64,000 nucleotides of DNA from Thraustochytrium sp. TN22 (GCA_013306675.1 JABLUY010000139.1:19033-83032), one strand, 5' to 3'. Shown: positions 47,805 to 58,560, numbered from the stretch's first letter. The notes: generated by a model from the letters alone, not told the origin. Numbers and translations are program-made.

Positions 47805-48488
47805 TCACTCATCACCGGCAAGCTCATTGGCAAGCGTGAACCAGCCCTTGAGCTCCTGATCTGACATGTCGCGGTAGCCACGCACCGTAGGCCTCCCTTC
47901 CACGAGAAAGCCGCGGCGCTTGTCGTTGACGGCGCGCAGCAAGTCGTCAATCATCTTCTCGCGGTCGTCCCAGGTCATGCTGGTGCACCGAAGGAGCTTG
48001 GACTTGATGCGGTTGAACTCGGAGCAGATGGGCCCATTGCGGTCCAAACTGGCCTCGCCCACCTTGTTCTCCATAAAGATGGACAGCGCGCGATAGTCGA
48101 TCTTGGCCTTGACCTTTTCCACGAGCGCCTCGAACTGCGTCACCAGCTTGCGCAGCGTCGGCAGCTTGGTGCAGTCCTCCGTGCACAACTTGTCCTTGGT
48201 GGCCACGAGGAACTCCACCACATCGAGCAGCGCGCGCTGGATGTCCTCGCGCCTGCCCTCCGCAATGAGCGCCTCCGCCAGGCCCACCAGCCCAGTCAGC
48301 ACCTGCGTGAGCCCGTCGATATCCTGGTCCACCAGGCCGCCCAGCGAGATGACCGTGGACACCGGCACGTTCAGGGCCGCCGTCTTGTTGAAGGCCTCCA
48401 GCTGCTCCGCCAGCTTCTGCCGCTTCGCGGCCGGCGCCTCGCCCTCCTGCGGCCGCTCCTCCTCCGCGCCGCGCTTCGGCTCCGCCAT
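47805..48488 (-). CDS. Hypothetical helical protein
   Basis: 227 residues, ATG at 48488. A charged head with a possible nuclear localisation signal (PAAKRQKLAEQL) is followed by an apparently all-helical region (about 30-185; for example QRALLDVVEFLVATKDKL and QFEALVEKVKAKIDYRALSIF). A conserved-looking C-terminus contains RRGFLVEGRPTVRGYRDMSDQELKGWF. Family not recognised. Codon use fits the genome and the frame is uninterrupted, so it is probably a real gene, perhaps nuclear. Confidence 0.6.
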   Translation of the reverse strand: MAEPKRGAEEERPQEGEAPAAKRQKLAEQLEAFNKTAALNVPVSTVISLGGLVDQDIDGLTQVLTGLVGLAEALIAEGRREDIQRALLDVVEFLVATKDKLCTEDCTKLPTLRKLVTQFEALVEKVKAKIDYRALSIFMENKVGEASLDRNGPICSEFNRIKSKLLRCTSMTWDDREKMIDDLLRAVNDKRRGFLVEGRPTVRGYRDMSDQELKGWFTLANELAGDE

Positions 48489-49637
48489 CCGCCCCGCCGC
48501 GCGCGCCGCCGCGCCCCTGCCGGCTCCGCCTCGCCTCGCCGCCGCCGCGCCGCCGATTTCGAAATGGATCGATCGCCCGCGCGCGCGCGCGCGCCGGCCG
48601 GCGCCCGCGAACCCGCCGCTCGCTCCCGCGGCCGGCCGCACGCAGCTTGCGCGCTTGCTCGCCCGCCCGCCCGCCCGCCCGCGAGCGCGCGCGCCTGAAA
48701 ACACCCGCGAGCGCGCGCGCGCAATGCGGGCGCAATGCGCGCGCGGGGGCGCGCCCGGTTCGGCCCGGACCCGCGCCGCGTTCCAGGCGTGCCTGCTTCT
48801 TCCCCGGGCCCGCCTGCTCGCGCCCGGCGCCGCCGCCGGACACTCTGGAATGCCGCGTCCGCCGGAGAACCGCGCTTTTCGCCGCGCTCGTCGCCGGCGG
48901 GCCGCGCCATATCGTACCGATTCCGTACGTAACGGTCACATGGTCTGGCCTGGTCCGAGTCCGAGTCCGCGCTGGGACTCAGCTCGGAGGGGCGAGGGAG
49001 GAAGAAGAAGTCAGACGTCAGGAGTCGAGGCGCTCGCTTGGAAGGGAGCTGGCTGGCTGGCAGGGGGGAGGAGCGGAGGAGCGAGGGAGCGAGGGTGGCG
49101 TGGAGATGCTGAGGCCCGAGACGCCACCGGTGCGTGGTTTGCTCGGGTTGGCGTCGACTTTGCGAGGTGCGACATTGGGACGCGTCGCTGCGGCTGCTGC
49201 TTGCTGCTTGGTCGGGCTGCTCCTCGCGCGGTCCGCCTCCGGCGCAAGGGCTAGGACGGCTAAGGCGAATGGTACCCACAGGCCAAGGTCCCGCGGAGCC
49301 GGAGAATGCTCGCGGGCGCACGAGGGCATCCCTGCGCCACGAGCTGTCCCAGACGAGGCCGGCGCCCGAGCCGCGCTTCGACACAGCGGCCAGCAGCGGC
49401 AGCGGCAGAGATGAGACGAGACGAGACGAGACGAGACGAGACGAGACAGGCTGCCTGCCTTGTCAGGCAGGGCGTGCGAGCGAACGAGCGAGAGGACGAG
49501 CAAGCGGGCGAAGCCCTGCTTGAGCAAGGAGCGCAAGGAGAGCAGAGACAAGGAAAACTCCTGAGCGCGCAAGAGCGTGCGCGCAGGCCGCTGCCGGTGC
49601 CGCTCTTGCTGCCGCCGCGACCCCAAAACAGCGGAAC
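48489..49637. other. Divergent promoter region
   Basis: 1.15 kb between the hypothetical helical protein and the RhoGAP gene. It contains cgcccgcccg runs near 48660-48685 and an agacgagacg pentamer run at about 49411-49447, 190 bp before the RhoGAP start. No gene is supported. Confidence 0.5.
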
Positions 49638-50834
49638 ATGTCGGACCCGCTCGACCTGGTAGCCATCCATGGGAGCGCCTGCGTGGGCGGCGCCTGCGCC
49701 GAGGAAAACAAAACGCCCAAGCGCAAGGCCTCGGCCCTCTTCGGCGGGCGCCTCAACTTCTGGGGCAATGGCCAGCCGGCCAAGCGCGTCGGCCACGGCG
49801 ACGGCATTGCGGGAGACTCGGACGAGGAAATGGTGCAGGACGAGGACCTCGCGGACGACAACCGGAACGTCGTGGTCCCGGGCGCCGTCGCCACCACCAA
49901 GCCAGGCTTCGCCGGCTGGCGCAACCGCAGGAGCAGCCGCCGCTTCGACAGCGCCGGCGCCGTCGGAGACGCGGACATGACGACCAGTGACGAGAAGCAC
50001 ATGCTGCCATTCCCGTCGGCCGCCGCCGCCGCAGCGGCCGCGGCGGCCATCGACACCGCCTCCGCCATGGGGGAGGCGCGCCGATTCATGCCGCCGGTGC
50101 TCTGCGAGTGCGTGCTCTACCTCAAGGCGCACGGGCTCCAGACCACGGGCATCTTCCGCATTCCTGGCGAAAACGCGCGCGTCAAGGCGCTCGCCGCCGC
50201 CTACGACCAGGGCAGAATCGGCCTGCTCAACGATCCGGCCGTCACGGTGCACGACGTCGCCACTCTGCTCAAGACCAGCATTCGCAATATGCCCGAACCG
50301 CTCGTGCCCTTTTCCGTGTACAAAAAGTTCCTGCGCGCCGTGCGTCGCTTCGAGGAGGGCGCCGGGAACAGCGAGAAGCGCCGCTCGCGTTCCTCCTTCT
50401 TTGGCCGCCACCGCCGCTCTGACACCGGCTCCTCCAGCGTGTCCTCTTTCGATGCCGTCTCCGTGGACGAGACCAGCGTCGCCTCGGCCTCCGCCTCGTG
50501 TGCCGAGGAGGCCCAAGCCGCGCGCCGCGCTCGCGTCGTTTGCGATGTCGCGCTCACTCTGCCGCTGCGGCAGTGCCAGTGCCTTTCCATGATTCTCAAC
50601 CTGCTCTACATCGTCAGCGAGCTCGCCCACGTCAACAAGATGACCACGCAGGCCCTCGCCGTCGTCTTTGCGCCTACTCTCATGAACACCCCTGACAACA
50701 TCCCGCCCGAGACCGTCCTGCGGGACATGCCCATTGCCATCGCCGCGACCAAGATCCTCATCGAGAACGCCGAGGCGCTCCCGCAGCCCGACCCCTACCT
50801 GATGCAGCGTATCTCTTCTGCCTGCGTGGCCTGA
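49638..50834 (+). CDS. RhoGAP-domain protein
   Basis: 398 residues, ATG at 49638. The N-terminal ~140 residues are disordered, with a polyalanine run. The RhoGAP domain (about 148-385) has the arginine finger R174 in GIFRIPGENARVK, the conserved DPAVTVHDVATLLKTSIRNMPEPLVPF segment, LPLRQCQCLSMILNLLYIVSE and the closing MTTQALAVVFAPTLM. A Ser-rich insertion of about 65 residues (about 245-305) splits the domain between its middle helices. The product should stimulate GTP hydrolysis by Rho/Rac/Cdc42-type GTPases. The target and membrane association are not visible. Confidence 0.9.
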   Translation: MSDPLDLVAIHGSACVGGACAEENKTPKRKASALFGGRLNFWGNGQPAKRVGHGDGIAGDSDEEMVQDEDLADDNRNVVVPGAVATTKPGFAGWRNRRSSRRFDSAGAVGDADMTTSDEKHMLPFPSAAAAAAAAAAIDTASAMGEARRFMPPVLCECVLYLKAHGLQTTGIFRIPGENARVKALAAAYDQGRIGLLNDPAVTVHDVATLLKTSIRNMPEPLVPFSVYKKFLRAVRRFEEGAGNSEKRRSRSSFFGRHRRSDTGSSSVSSFDAVSVDETSVASASASCAEEAQAARRARVVCDVALTLPLRQCQCLSMILNLLYIVSELAHVNKMTTQALAVVFAPTLMNTPDNIPPETVLRDMPIAIAATKILIENAEALPQPDPYLMQRISSACVA

Positions 50835-51511
50835 TTGACGAAACAGGTATTCAACTACATCTTACCTTGAACATGCTTCGCCCTGAACAATGCTCTGCAT
50901 TGGAGCTGCAACTGCTCCTGGGCCAGCTCGCGGCCATTTCGCCAAGATGGGAGGCCGTCATGCGTTCCTGCTTTTGCGAGGTGCCGTCGGTGCCGTCGGT
51001 GCCGTCGGTGCTGTCGGTACCGTCGGTGCTGTCGATGTCGTCGGTGCTGTCGGTGCCGTCGGTGCTGTCGATGTCGTCGGTGCCGTCGGTGCCGTCGGTG
51101 CCGTCGGTGCCGTCGGTGCCGTCGGTGCCGTCTACGAGCTACTGACGAGCTTGCAGTGAGGTTTGCAATAAGCAAGAGCACTTCTGCAGTGCCAGTGTAG
51201 CAAGGAAAGACTTCGTCGGCTTGGATCATGTGCTCACTCGCCTCGACGTCTAGCTTCTGCGCATTGAGCGTTCGCTCCCGACTCGTCGTCCGGCTTTTGC
51301 CGCCCAGCTTGTGCATCTCGTCCTTCCTTCAAGTTGCGCTCGGCTCCTCCACCTGAGCCTCGGCGCCTGCGCGGCAGACCCGAAGTCGCTGTCAGCAGCA
51401 GCGCGGCAGCGGCGGCGGCGGCAGCGGCGGCAGCAAAAGGCAGGCAGGCAGGCAGGCGGGCCGGCAGGCGGCCGAGGTCTCTCGGCGGGCGAGCTCGCGG
51501 CTTGCGCCAGC
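50835..51511. other. Spacer with a 9-bp repeat array
   Basis: Between RhoGAP and RCE1, both on the plus strand. It contains the array listed separately and an aggcaggcagg run near 51440-51458. No gene is supported; the His/Arg-repeat frame on the minus strand is just the array read backwards. Confidence 0.5.
50980..51131. repeat. 9-bp (gtgccgtcg)n minisatellite
   Basis: About 17 copies of a 9-bp unit, mostly gtgccgtcg, gtgctgtcg or atgtcgtcg. A higher-order ~36-45 bp pattern places the atgtcgtcg variant twice. It starts about 145 bp after the RhoGAP stop. Confidence 0.85.
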
Positions 51512-52456
51512 ATGTGGCTGTCGGCGAGCTCCATGGGCGCGGTGCTGGGCTGCACCGGGCTCGCCACGCTCTTCGTGGGCAGGTACGTGGAGCACAGGAG
51601 GCGCGTGAAGAAGTACTCGTGCTGACGCGTGGGCCCGCTCAGCCTGTACATGGCGCCAGGATCGGTGCGCAAGAGGGCGCACGACGATGAGGTCCAGATC
51701 TGGTGGCGGTTCAGGTCGACGGCCACGGTTTGCGTGTTGTCGCCGCTTCTGCTGCTGCTCTGGCGCGACGCGGACAAGGACGGCGGGCCCAGCCTGCTGC
51801 ACCTGATCGGCATGCGCACGGACGGCTTTGTGCGGGCCGCCGTGCTGCCGCTGGCGCTCATGGTGGTGCTCTTCACTGGCCCGCTCGTGGATATGAGCTT
51901 GAGCTACGAGCGCGCCAAAATGGACGGCCGCGTGAACCGCTTCTCGCTGGCGAACTTCTTTCCAAACTGTCCCGAGTCGCGGGTGGCGCAGTTTCGCAAC
52001 ATGGTGGCGGCGCCCTTTGCGGAGGAGCTCGTCTTTCGCTGCTGCATGGCGGCGCTCCTGGCGGCGGCCGGATGGCGGCATAGCCTCATCATCTTCATCG
52101 CACCTCTCTTCTTCGGGATCGCGCACCTGCACCACTGCTTTGGCATGATCGAGCAGGGCACCCCGGCAGAGCAGGCCGTGCTCATCTCGCTGCTGCAAAT
52201 GACGTACACGACGCTCTTTGGCGCTCTGGAGATGTATCTCTTTCTGCGCACAGGCCACCTCATCTCGGTCTTCCTCGCGCACAGCTGGTGCAACATGCTC
52301 GGGCTGCCACCGTTTGGGTTTCTGAGCAAGACCCACCCCAATTACGAGCAGCGGCGCTTCATCCTGGTCGGCTACGCCTTTGGCATCGTGGTCTTCGTGC
52401 TCGGTCTCGTGCCGCTCACGCGCCCAGACCTGTATCTCAACGATATCTATGCCTGA
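51512..52456 (+). CDS. RCE1: CAAX prenyl protease 2 (RCE1), one intron
   Basis: Exons 51512-51582 and 51643-52456 give 294 residues. The 60-bp intron has donor GTACGT, branch-like gctgac and acceptor cAG. Splicing joins FVG to SLYMAPG, matching the family VGSLY motif; without it a stop falls in the intron. Catalytic motifs are E151-E152 with R156 (AEELVFR), H185 (FFGIAH) and H237/N241 (HSWCN). About seven hydrophobic membrane segments fit the ER intramembrane CAAX protease family. It removes the -AAX tripeptide from prenylated proteins such as Rho and Ras GTPases. The RhoGAP next door makes a thematic but unproven pair. Confidence 0.92.
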
Positions 52457-52605
52457 CCTTTGCAGCTTGCATTCCGGGTCTTGCAGAAAAGGGGTCGTTG
52501 CTCTTTGCTTTTACTGATTGACTTACTTGGTACTTACTTACTTGGGGAGTCGAAGGCTTCTACGGATCCGGATTCTTACATACAAGGTCACGTGCCAGCG
52601 CCGTG

Positions 52606-54066
52606 TCAGGCGGCGGAAGAGTACAGGGGCCGAACATAGTTGCTGGGAAAGAGGCCGCAGGCACCGTCCTCGAGCCTCTCGCCGGTCCACCAGCCACACG
52701 GGTCCTTGCTGAGCACACGCAGGATGTCGCCCGGCTCGAGTGCGATCATGTCGTCCTGGATGGGTTGGAAGCCAAAGCTCGCCTTGACAAGGTCACTCTC
52801 CTGCAGGCCGGCAGCGTTTGACGAATCTTGGGCGCTCGCGTCCACGCCCTTGGGCTCTTCCACCTCAAGCGGCTTCACTTTGAGCAGGCTCTCCGGACGC
52901 AGCGGCAAGTACGGCGGCGCCTCCTCCGTCGTTTCCTCTTCCTTGACCTCGAGTGTGCTCAGGTTGGAGGCCTGGCGCGTGGGCTGCGGCGGCGGCGGTC
53001 GGTGGTGCGGCGGCTGCTGCACCGGCGTCGGCGAGGGCAAGGGCGAGGGCGAGGACGAAGGCAGCGAATGCGTCGGCACCGGGAGACCGAGCGGAACGCG
53101 GCGCTCGCGCACGTTCTTGTCCAGCTTTGGGCTCTCGTAGCGCACGAAGTCCTCGTAGACAATATCGGGCGCCACGCCTTGTGTGAGCGCGAGTACAAAG
53201 TCCGTCTGGTCCTTGCCGGTGTCAATGCTGCTGGCGGCATTCTCGAGCTCGTCCAGCAGCGACCGCAGGTACTCGGCCTGCTCAATGTGCACCTGGGCGG
53301 CGCGGGCCAGCGCGGCGCGCACGCGCGAGGCGCGCACGTCCTCGAGCGACTGAAACTCGCGCGCCAGCTTCTCCTTGGCCGTGCGGTTGCGGTCCTGGGC
53401 CTGGCGCGTCTCCTCCACCACGCGCTGGTGCATCATCTCCGCGTCATACGAGGCGTCGATGAGCTCGCCGGCCTTGGCCTGTACCTTTTGCACCTCCGCC
53501 GGGCTGCGCTGCAGGTCTGTGCGGTCGCGCTGGTCGATGAGCTTCTCCGCGTCGCGGCACGCCTTGTGGTACTTGTTGCGGGACCGCTGCAGCACGCCGC
53601 GCTGCGTCTGCAGCTGCTTGTCGAGCCGCGCGTTCTCGGCCATGAGCGCACGCTGCGCCTTCTTCTGCTCCGTGCGGAAGTTCGCCAGCTTCTTGCCCAG
53701 CGTCGCGAACTCGTGCGCCATCACCACGCGGCTCTTGATCACGTTGTCCAAGAAGACGCACCCGAAGGAGACCAGCGCCTTGTCCAGGGTCGGCGACAGC
53801 TGCGCCGCGGTCAACGCCGCGTTTTTGCCCGCCGGCTGCGTCAAAGCGTTCTTTTTGCGGTACAGGCCAAGGCTCTGCGCATGCTGCTCCTCCAACTGCG
53901 CGGCCTGCGAGAAGGTGCCGGCCAACGCTTTGAGCGAGGCGCTGCGCGCGTTCGCCTGCTCGATGCAGGCATCCACCTCGGCCCAGAGTACCGAGTAGTC
54001 CGCCGGCACCGAGCCGCTGTCCGCGCGATCTGAGTCGCCGTTCGCGCTCGTCGGCGAGGTCGCCAT
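52606..54066 (-). CDS. F-BAR and SH3 domain protein
   Basis: 486 residues, ATG at 54066 (an upstream in-frame GTG is ignored). The N-terminal ~290 residues match the F-BAR layout: a Trp/Glu start (VLWAEVDACIEQANARS), then long charged helices including EEQHAQSLGLYRK and an HEFATLGKKLANF segment. A Pro-rich linker (about 330-400) leads to a C-terminal SH3 domain (about 432-484) with GWWTGE and the classic GLFPSNYV. F-BAR/SH3 proteins bend membranes and recruit actin or endocytic factors (PACSIN, Cdc15/Hof1 groups). The ALYDY motif of SH3 is ASFGF here. Confidence 0.85.
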   Translation of the reverse strand: MATSPTSANGDSDRADSGSVPADYSVLWAEVDACIEQANARSASLKALAGTFSQAAQLEEQHAQSLGLYRKKNALTQPAGKNAALTAAQLSPTLDKALVSFGCVFLDNVIKSRVVMAHEFATLGKKLANFRTEQKKAQRALMAENARLDKQLQTQRGVLQRSRNKYHKACRDAEKLIDQRDRTDLQRSPAEVQKVQAKAGELIDASYDAEMMHQRVVEETRQAQDRNRTAKEKLAREFQSLEDVRASRVRAALARAAQVHIEQAEYLRSLLDELENAASSIDTGKDQTDFVLALTQGVAPDIVYEDFVRYESPKLDKNVRERRVPLGLPVPTHSLPSSSPSPLPSPTPVQQPPHHRPPPPQPTRQASNLSTLEVKEEETTEEAPPYLPLRPESLLKVKPLEVEEPKGVDASAQDSSNAAGLQESDLVKASFGFQPIQDDMIALEPGDILRVLSKDPCGWWTGERLEDGACGLFPSNYVRPLYSSAA

Positions 54067-54964
54067 GGTCTCTAGCGCCTGCTGCGCCTCCTTCGTCTGC
54101 TCGCGCCGCCTGCGCAGGCGGACGCCTGCGAGCGCGACGAAGAACAGCGACGGGATACTGTGCGAGTGCGCGAGCTCCACCTCGATGATGGCGAGCGTGG
54201 CAAGGCAAGGCAGGCCAAGGCGAATTGCTCTTCTTCGTTTTTATTGCAGCACAGTGCAGGGGCAGTGCAGTGCGCAATGCAGTGCAACGCTGCGCAATGC
54301 CGACAAGCACGGCTGGGACGGGACGCCTGCCGCCCAGGGCCATCTTGGCCAAAACGGAGCCTGGGGTCGGTGGGTATCGGGCGGGCGCCCGCGGCGAGGG
54401 CCCCCGCGCGCCGCTCCCCCGCGGCTGTCCACCTGACTCCACCGGCAGAGCGGCGCAGAGCGGCGCAGAGCGAGCATGTGGGACTGTCCGGGGGCGCGCG
54501 GGTGGTCCCCGCGCACCCTTGGGCCACGTGAAACGGTGCTGACAGTGAGGATGAGCGCGCCTGTGATGCCATGATGATGATGATCGCGCGCCACCCGCGG
54601 GCGGGCAAAGCGCCGAGCACAGCACTGCAAGCCAAAGCATGCAAAAGGCGAAGCCAAGACGAAGGCAAGAAGGAGGAGGAAAGACTGACGCAGAACATGC
54701 AGAGGAGAGGAAAGAGAGGCGAATGCAGGGAGGAATCCCGCGGCGCCCGAGTTAGATTGGCTGATTGATTACGTAGGATACGGGACCGATAGAGCGATCG
54801 ATGGATCACGCGAGCGAGCGAGAACGAGCGAGCGGGCTTTTATTGCGTCAACCTTTTCCATGCAACCTCTCTCGCTTCGGAACTTGGCCAGGATGATCTC
54901 GCCTGCGTGTCGCTTGGCGCCGGTGTCGCTTCGTTTGGCGCGCTGGCTTCGTCTTGCACTGGCG
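54067..54964. other. Spacer upstream of the F-BAR gene
   Basis: Between two minus-strand genes. It contains a gcagtgcaatgc-type run near 54245-54300. No gene is supported. Confidence 0.5.
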
Positions 54965-55945
54965 TCACGCGAATTGGCTCGGCTCGGGCTCTGGGAGGAG
55001 CGCCCAAGCCTCGAACGCAAGCACGTCGAAGAACGACTCCTTGCAAAGTGGCGAGGCCAGGCCGAAGCGACGGCTTGCGGACGATCCACCCTGTGTCAGG
55101 TCGGCGTCCAGCCAGAAGCCATCGCTGGCGAAGCTCAAGTGAGATGGCGAGGCCTCCACGAAGGCGGCCTGCGCGTCGAGCGGCCGGTACACGTGCGCCT
55201 CCGGAATAATGTGACGATGCGCGGACTCGTGCGTCCAGACTGAGGAGTAGTGCGGCGCAAGTCGATTGCAGCGGCCCGACGGCGCGTGGCCGCCCGCCCT
55301 GTGTCGCACCAGCGAACTGCAGGCGTCCGCCGGCAGCGAGAAGAGAAAGGAGTCGCCGCCGCCAAAGCGCACGACCGTCGACCCGGGCTGCGTGCCGGGC
55401 TCCTGCCAACCGCCCTCGGGGCACACGGCCGTCGCTCCAATGAGTGTGCCATCGTTCACGCGCACTACCATCACGACGGCCGCCTCGCCCGCCACCTTGC
55501 GGTAGAGTTGCGTTAGTGTCGGCCGCGCAAAGCCCAGGCTGAACGATTTGCGCCACGCGCAGTGTCGCAACCCGCGCGGCAGCGCCCTGCGCAGCTCCGC
55601 CAGGTGGATGGGCTGCAGCAGGGACGAGTGCCCCGCCATGACCACCAAGGGGGGCGTCACCGGCAGCGGCGACTCCGACCGCGCCAGCACCATATTCCTG
55701 GCGGACGCAGGCTCGCGAGCGCTGCGCTCCTTTTCCGGCTCCGCCTCGGCCGCGCCGAAGAGGCTCATGCTCCCCGACGGCTCCACCGCCGCCTCCGAGG
55801 CGCCCTCATGCTGCAACAGCGGCTGGTGCTGCTGGTCGCACCCATCGTTGCTCGGCTGCACCGCGGCGCGCCCGCGCGCCCTGTACTCGCCAAGCCACTC
55901 CTCCGTATCCTCGCAGCACTTGCACTGGCAGAACGCGTTGCCCAT
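54965..55945 (-). CDS. TLDc-domain protein with a predicted myristoyl/palmitoyl anchor
   Basis: 326 residues from ATG at 55945. The start MGNAFCQCKCC puts Gly at position 2 and four cysteines within residues 6-11, a classic N-myristoylation plus palmitoylation signal. A disordered Ser/Glu-rich segment precedes the TLDc domain (about 145-326). There LLQPIHLAELRRALP, CAWRKSFSLGF, VVMVVRVNDGTLIGA, GGDSFLFSLPAD, GFWLDADLTQGGS and a final SFFDVLAFEAWAL segment follow the family order. TLDc proteins (OXR1, NCOA7, TBC1D24) protect against oxidative stress and can bind the V-ATPase. Membrane attachment would place this one at the plasma membrane or endosomes. Confidence 0.85.
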   Translation of the reverse strand: MGNAFCQCKCCEDTEEWLGEYRARGRAAVQPSNDGCDQQHQPLLQHEGASEAAVEPSGSMSLFGAAEAEPEKERSAREPASARNMVLARSESPLPVTPPLVVMAGHSSLLQPIHLAELRRALPRGLRHCAWRKSFSLGFARPTLTQLYRKVAGEAAVVMVVRVNDGTLIGATAVCPEGGWQEPGTQPGSTVVRFGGGDSFLFSLPADACSSLVRHRAGGHAPSGRCNRLAPHYSSVWTHESAHRHIIPEAHVYRPLDAQAAFVEASPSHLSFASDGFWLDADLTQGGSSASRRFGLASPLCKESFFDVLAFEAWALLPEPEPSQFA

Positions 55946-57768
55946 CCCGCCCACGAGGCTCCGCACGCCCGCGAGCACCACAGCCGCGGCCTCGAAGCAG
56001 CCCGAGGCTGCCGTTTTCGCCGCCGAGCCCCGCAGAACTTGGCCTGGAGACCCGCCGGCGCCGCGAGCGGCTGCTGCTGGTGCTCCTGGCACTGCTGGCG
56101 CTTGCTTCGCGTCGCTTGGGCTCCGGGCCTGAGCTCGTCTTTCCCTGGCCAGCTCGTCCGTCTGCAGCTCTGACTTGGCTCGTACAACTCACGCGTGCTG
56201 CGCAAAGGTAGGCAGGCAGGCAGGCAGGCAGGCAGGCTGGTGCCTCCCCGCGTCCCCGACTAGCAGCCGCGCCGCGCTCCGGGCCGCCGTCGCCGTCGCG
56301 AGCGCCTCGTGCAGCCAGGGAAGAAGGAGAGGACGCGCCGCCACGCAGCAGCGCGCGCGCCTTGCGCGAGCTCCGCCACAGCGCCGCCGCCCCCCTCGAG
56401 CGTGACGGAGTCGGCGGGGTCCGAGCTGCCGCTCGCGAGCGAGCGGCCGTAGTCGACCCAGGCAACCAGGCGCACCCCGAGCAGGCAGGCGGCAGCCGGG
56501 CAGGCGAGAGCAGGCAGGCAGCCGGGCAGCCAGGCGCCAAGCCTCGCGCCTTCTGCCGCGCGCGGCCGCGCCACCGCCGCGCAGGGCCGGCGCTTGTCGC
56601 CTTGCAGGTCTGGGACTCGAGCGAGACGCAGGCAGGCGCAGCGGCGGCGTACTAAACGCCGTCCAAAACCGGAAGTTCTCCCGCTCACAGCCTGAGTCAA
56701 GCCAAAGATGCCATCTTGGGCGCGCTCACGCCGAGCGCTCCGCTCGCGCGAGGACGCTCAGCGCTGCGACGGACGCGCGCTCGGCCGCGGCGGTCGGCTT
56801 GCTTGATTACCTGATTCCTTGCTGCCTGCCTGGCTGGCTGGCTGGCTGGCTGATTGGCTGGCGGGTGAGGCCTGGCTGCGCGAAGCCGAGCCCCGAAAGC
56901 GCCAGGCGCTGCAGCGCAACTGCGAGACCACCGTAGAGGCGCAAAAGGCCGTGATCAACGCTATCGCTCTGCCAGAGGCTGACAAGGATGTTTTGGACGG
57001 GATCCCGCTTGATGACTGACTCTGGTCGAGGTCCGTCTTGTGTGTGTGGTTCGCAAAGTGATCAGCAGGTCAACGATGGAGCAATCTTGAGGATTTCGTG
57101 AGTGCGGTGACGGCGGCTCCGAGCTGGATGCGCTTGACGAGATGCTATACTAGTTGTAGCAGGCCGGCTGCACCTCCGCTGGTCGCCTGCGGTCCGAGCC
57201 GAATCGTTCGACTTGAAGGTCTAGATTGTCGGTCGGCCGCGGCTTGGTCCCCCTCTTGTTACTGCCTCTTTCGCCTTCCGAGTCTCATGCTGCTCGCGCA
57301 TGGTGGCGATGTGCGGGCGTCCGACGGCGACAGCAAAGCTCGACCTCGCCCGCGGGGCCGTCACGACTCGCGACTCGGACGAAGGGGCAGCTTCGCAGCG
57401 CCCGAGTCGAGTCGAGTGAACTGCAGCTGACTCCGAGCTGCCAGCTCCGAGCTGACGCTTCCGGTGCTCTTTGTTTGGATTTGCCGTGCCTCGCGACGGC
57501 AGCGGGCCCGCGGCGGGCGCGCGAACTAACGAGGAGGCGCGCGAGAGCTGAGCGCCAGCACTGCAAGGACGCCGCAGGGCGCCTGGACGCTGCCTCTGGC
57601 AGCCACTGGCAAGATCGACGTCGCTGGTCGCGCGCACCACAATTCACGGTCCGCTCTCTCTGGCCACGGTCAGTCAGCGCGTTGCTGCGATGGGTGTCGC
57701 GCTGGCAGAGGGCGCGCTCGGAGCACGGCAGACACCGATCTTCGTGGAGGAAAGTCGAGGCCGGCAGC
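55946..57768. other. Intergenic, mostly empty
   Basis: 1.8 kb between the TLDc gene and the first GPX. It contains a ggcaggcaggcagg run near 56208-56240 and a ctggctggctgg run near 56826-56862. One weak coding candidate is listed separately. Confidence 0.45.
56819..57019 (+). other. Possible terminal exon or chance frame, 66 codons
   Basis: A frame ending at 57019 reads protein-like in its second half (ETTVEAQKAVINAIALPEA, then DVLDGIPLDD), but it has no ATG and starts in a ctgg repeat. It could be the last exon of an unrecognised spliced gene, or chance. Confidence 0.2.
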
Positions 57769-58560
57769 ATGATGTCGAGCGTGTACGAGACCACGATCAA
57801 GTCGCTGGAGGGCAAGCCGATGGATTTCGGCGCGCTGCGCGGCAAGGTCCTGGCGCTGGTGAATGTCGCTGGCCAGTGTGGGCTCACGAAGCGCGACTAC
57901 GCCGGCCTGCAGCAGATGCACGAGGCGTACGCCAAGGACGGCCTGGTCATCATTGGCTTCCCGTGCAACCAGTAGGTCCAAGCGCAAGCGCAAGCGCACG
58001 CGAGCGAGCGAGCGAGCGAGAAAAGGAGCGAAAGGAAAGGAAAGGAGCGACGGCGCGCGAAGGCACGAAGCGGTGGGACTGACACAATGGCGCCGCTCGC
58101 AACGCACTGCAGGTTCGGGGAGCAGGAGCCCGGCGACGCAGCGGAGATCCGCGACTTCGTGAGCAAGGTACGTGCTGGGCTGCATGCATGCATCGCGCTC
58201 GACCTCGCCGGGCTGACTCGGACGGCATCGCCTTGTTGCAGCTCGACCCGCCCGTTACCTTTGCCCTCACGGAGAAGATCGACGTGAACGGTGACAACGC
58301 GCACCCGCTCTGGAAGTACCTGCAGTGTACGTTGCCTCCGCCTTTTCGCCTCAGCTAACCCCAGCCTGACATGTGGGCGCCTCGCAGCCGTCAGCAAGCG
58401 CGACCCGCCGGCCATCAAGTGGAACTTCACCAAGTTCCTCGTCTCGCGCGACGGCCAGACCATTGAGCGCTACGAGCCGAAGCAGCCCGCCATTACGCTC
58501 GAGGACCGCATCAAGGAGCTGCTCGCCCAGGACGCCGGCGCGCCCACAAGCAGCCTTTAG
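57769..58560 (+). CDS. Glutathione peroxidase, cysteine type, three introns
   Basis: Exons 57769-57971, 58113-58167, 58242-58326 and 58388-58560 give 171 residues. ATG-ATG opens the frame at 57769. Motifs are VNVAGQCGLT with catalytic Cys37, FPCNQFGEQEPG (split by intron 1) and KWNFTKFLVSRDG with the active-site Trp. Intron donors are GTAGGT, GTACGT and GTACGT; branch-like sequences are actgac, gctgac and gctaac. The enzyme reduces hydrogen or lipid peroxides using thioredoxin or glutathione. No clear targeting peptide. The next gene downstream is a tandem paralogue with selenocysteine at the same site. Confidence 0.92.

Noticed and set aside
50855-51316. Minus-strand frame encoding His-Arg-Arg repeats
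   Set aside because: It is only the 9-bp minisatellite read in one frame, with no protein-like sequence outside the array.
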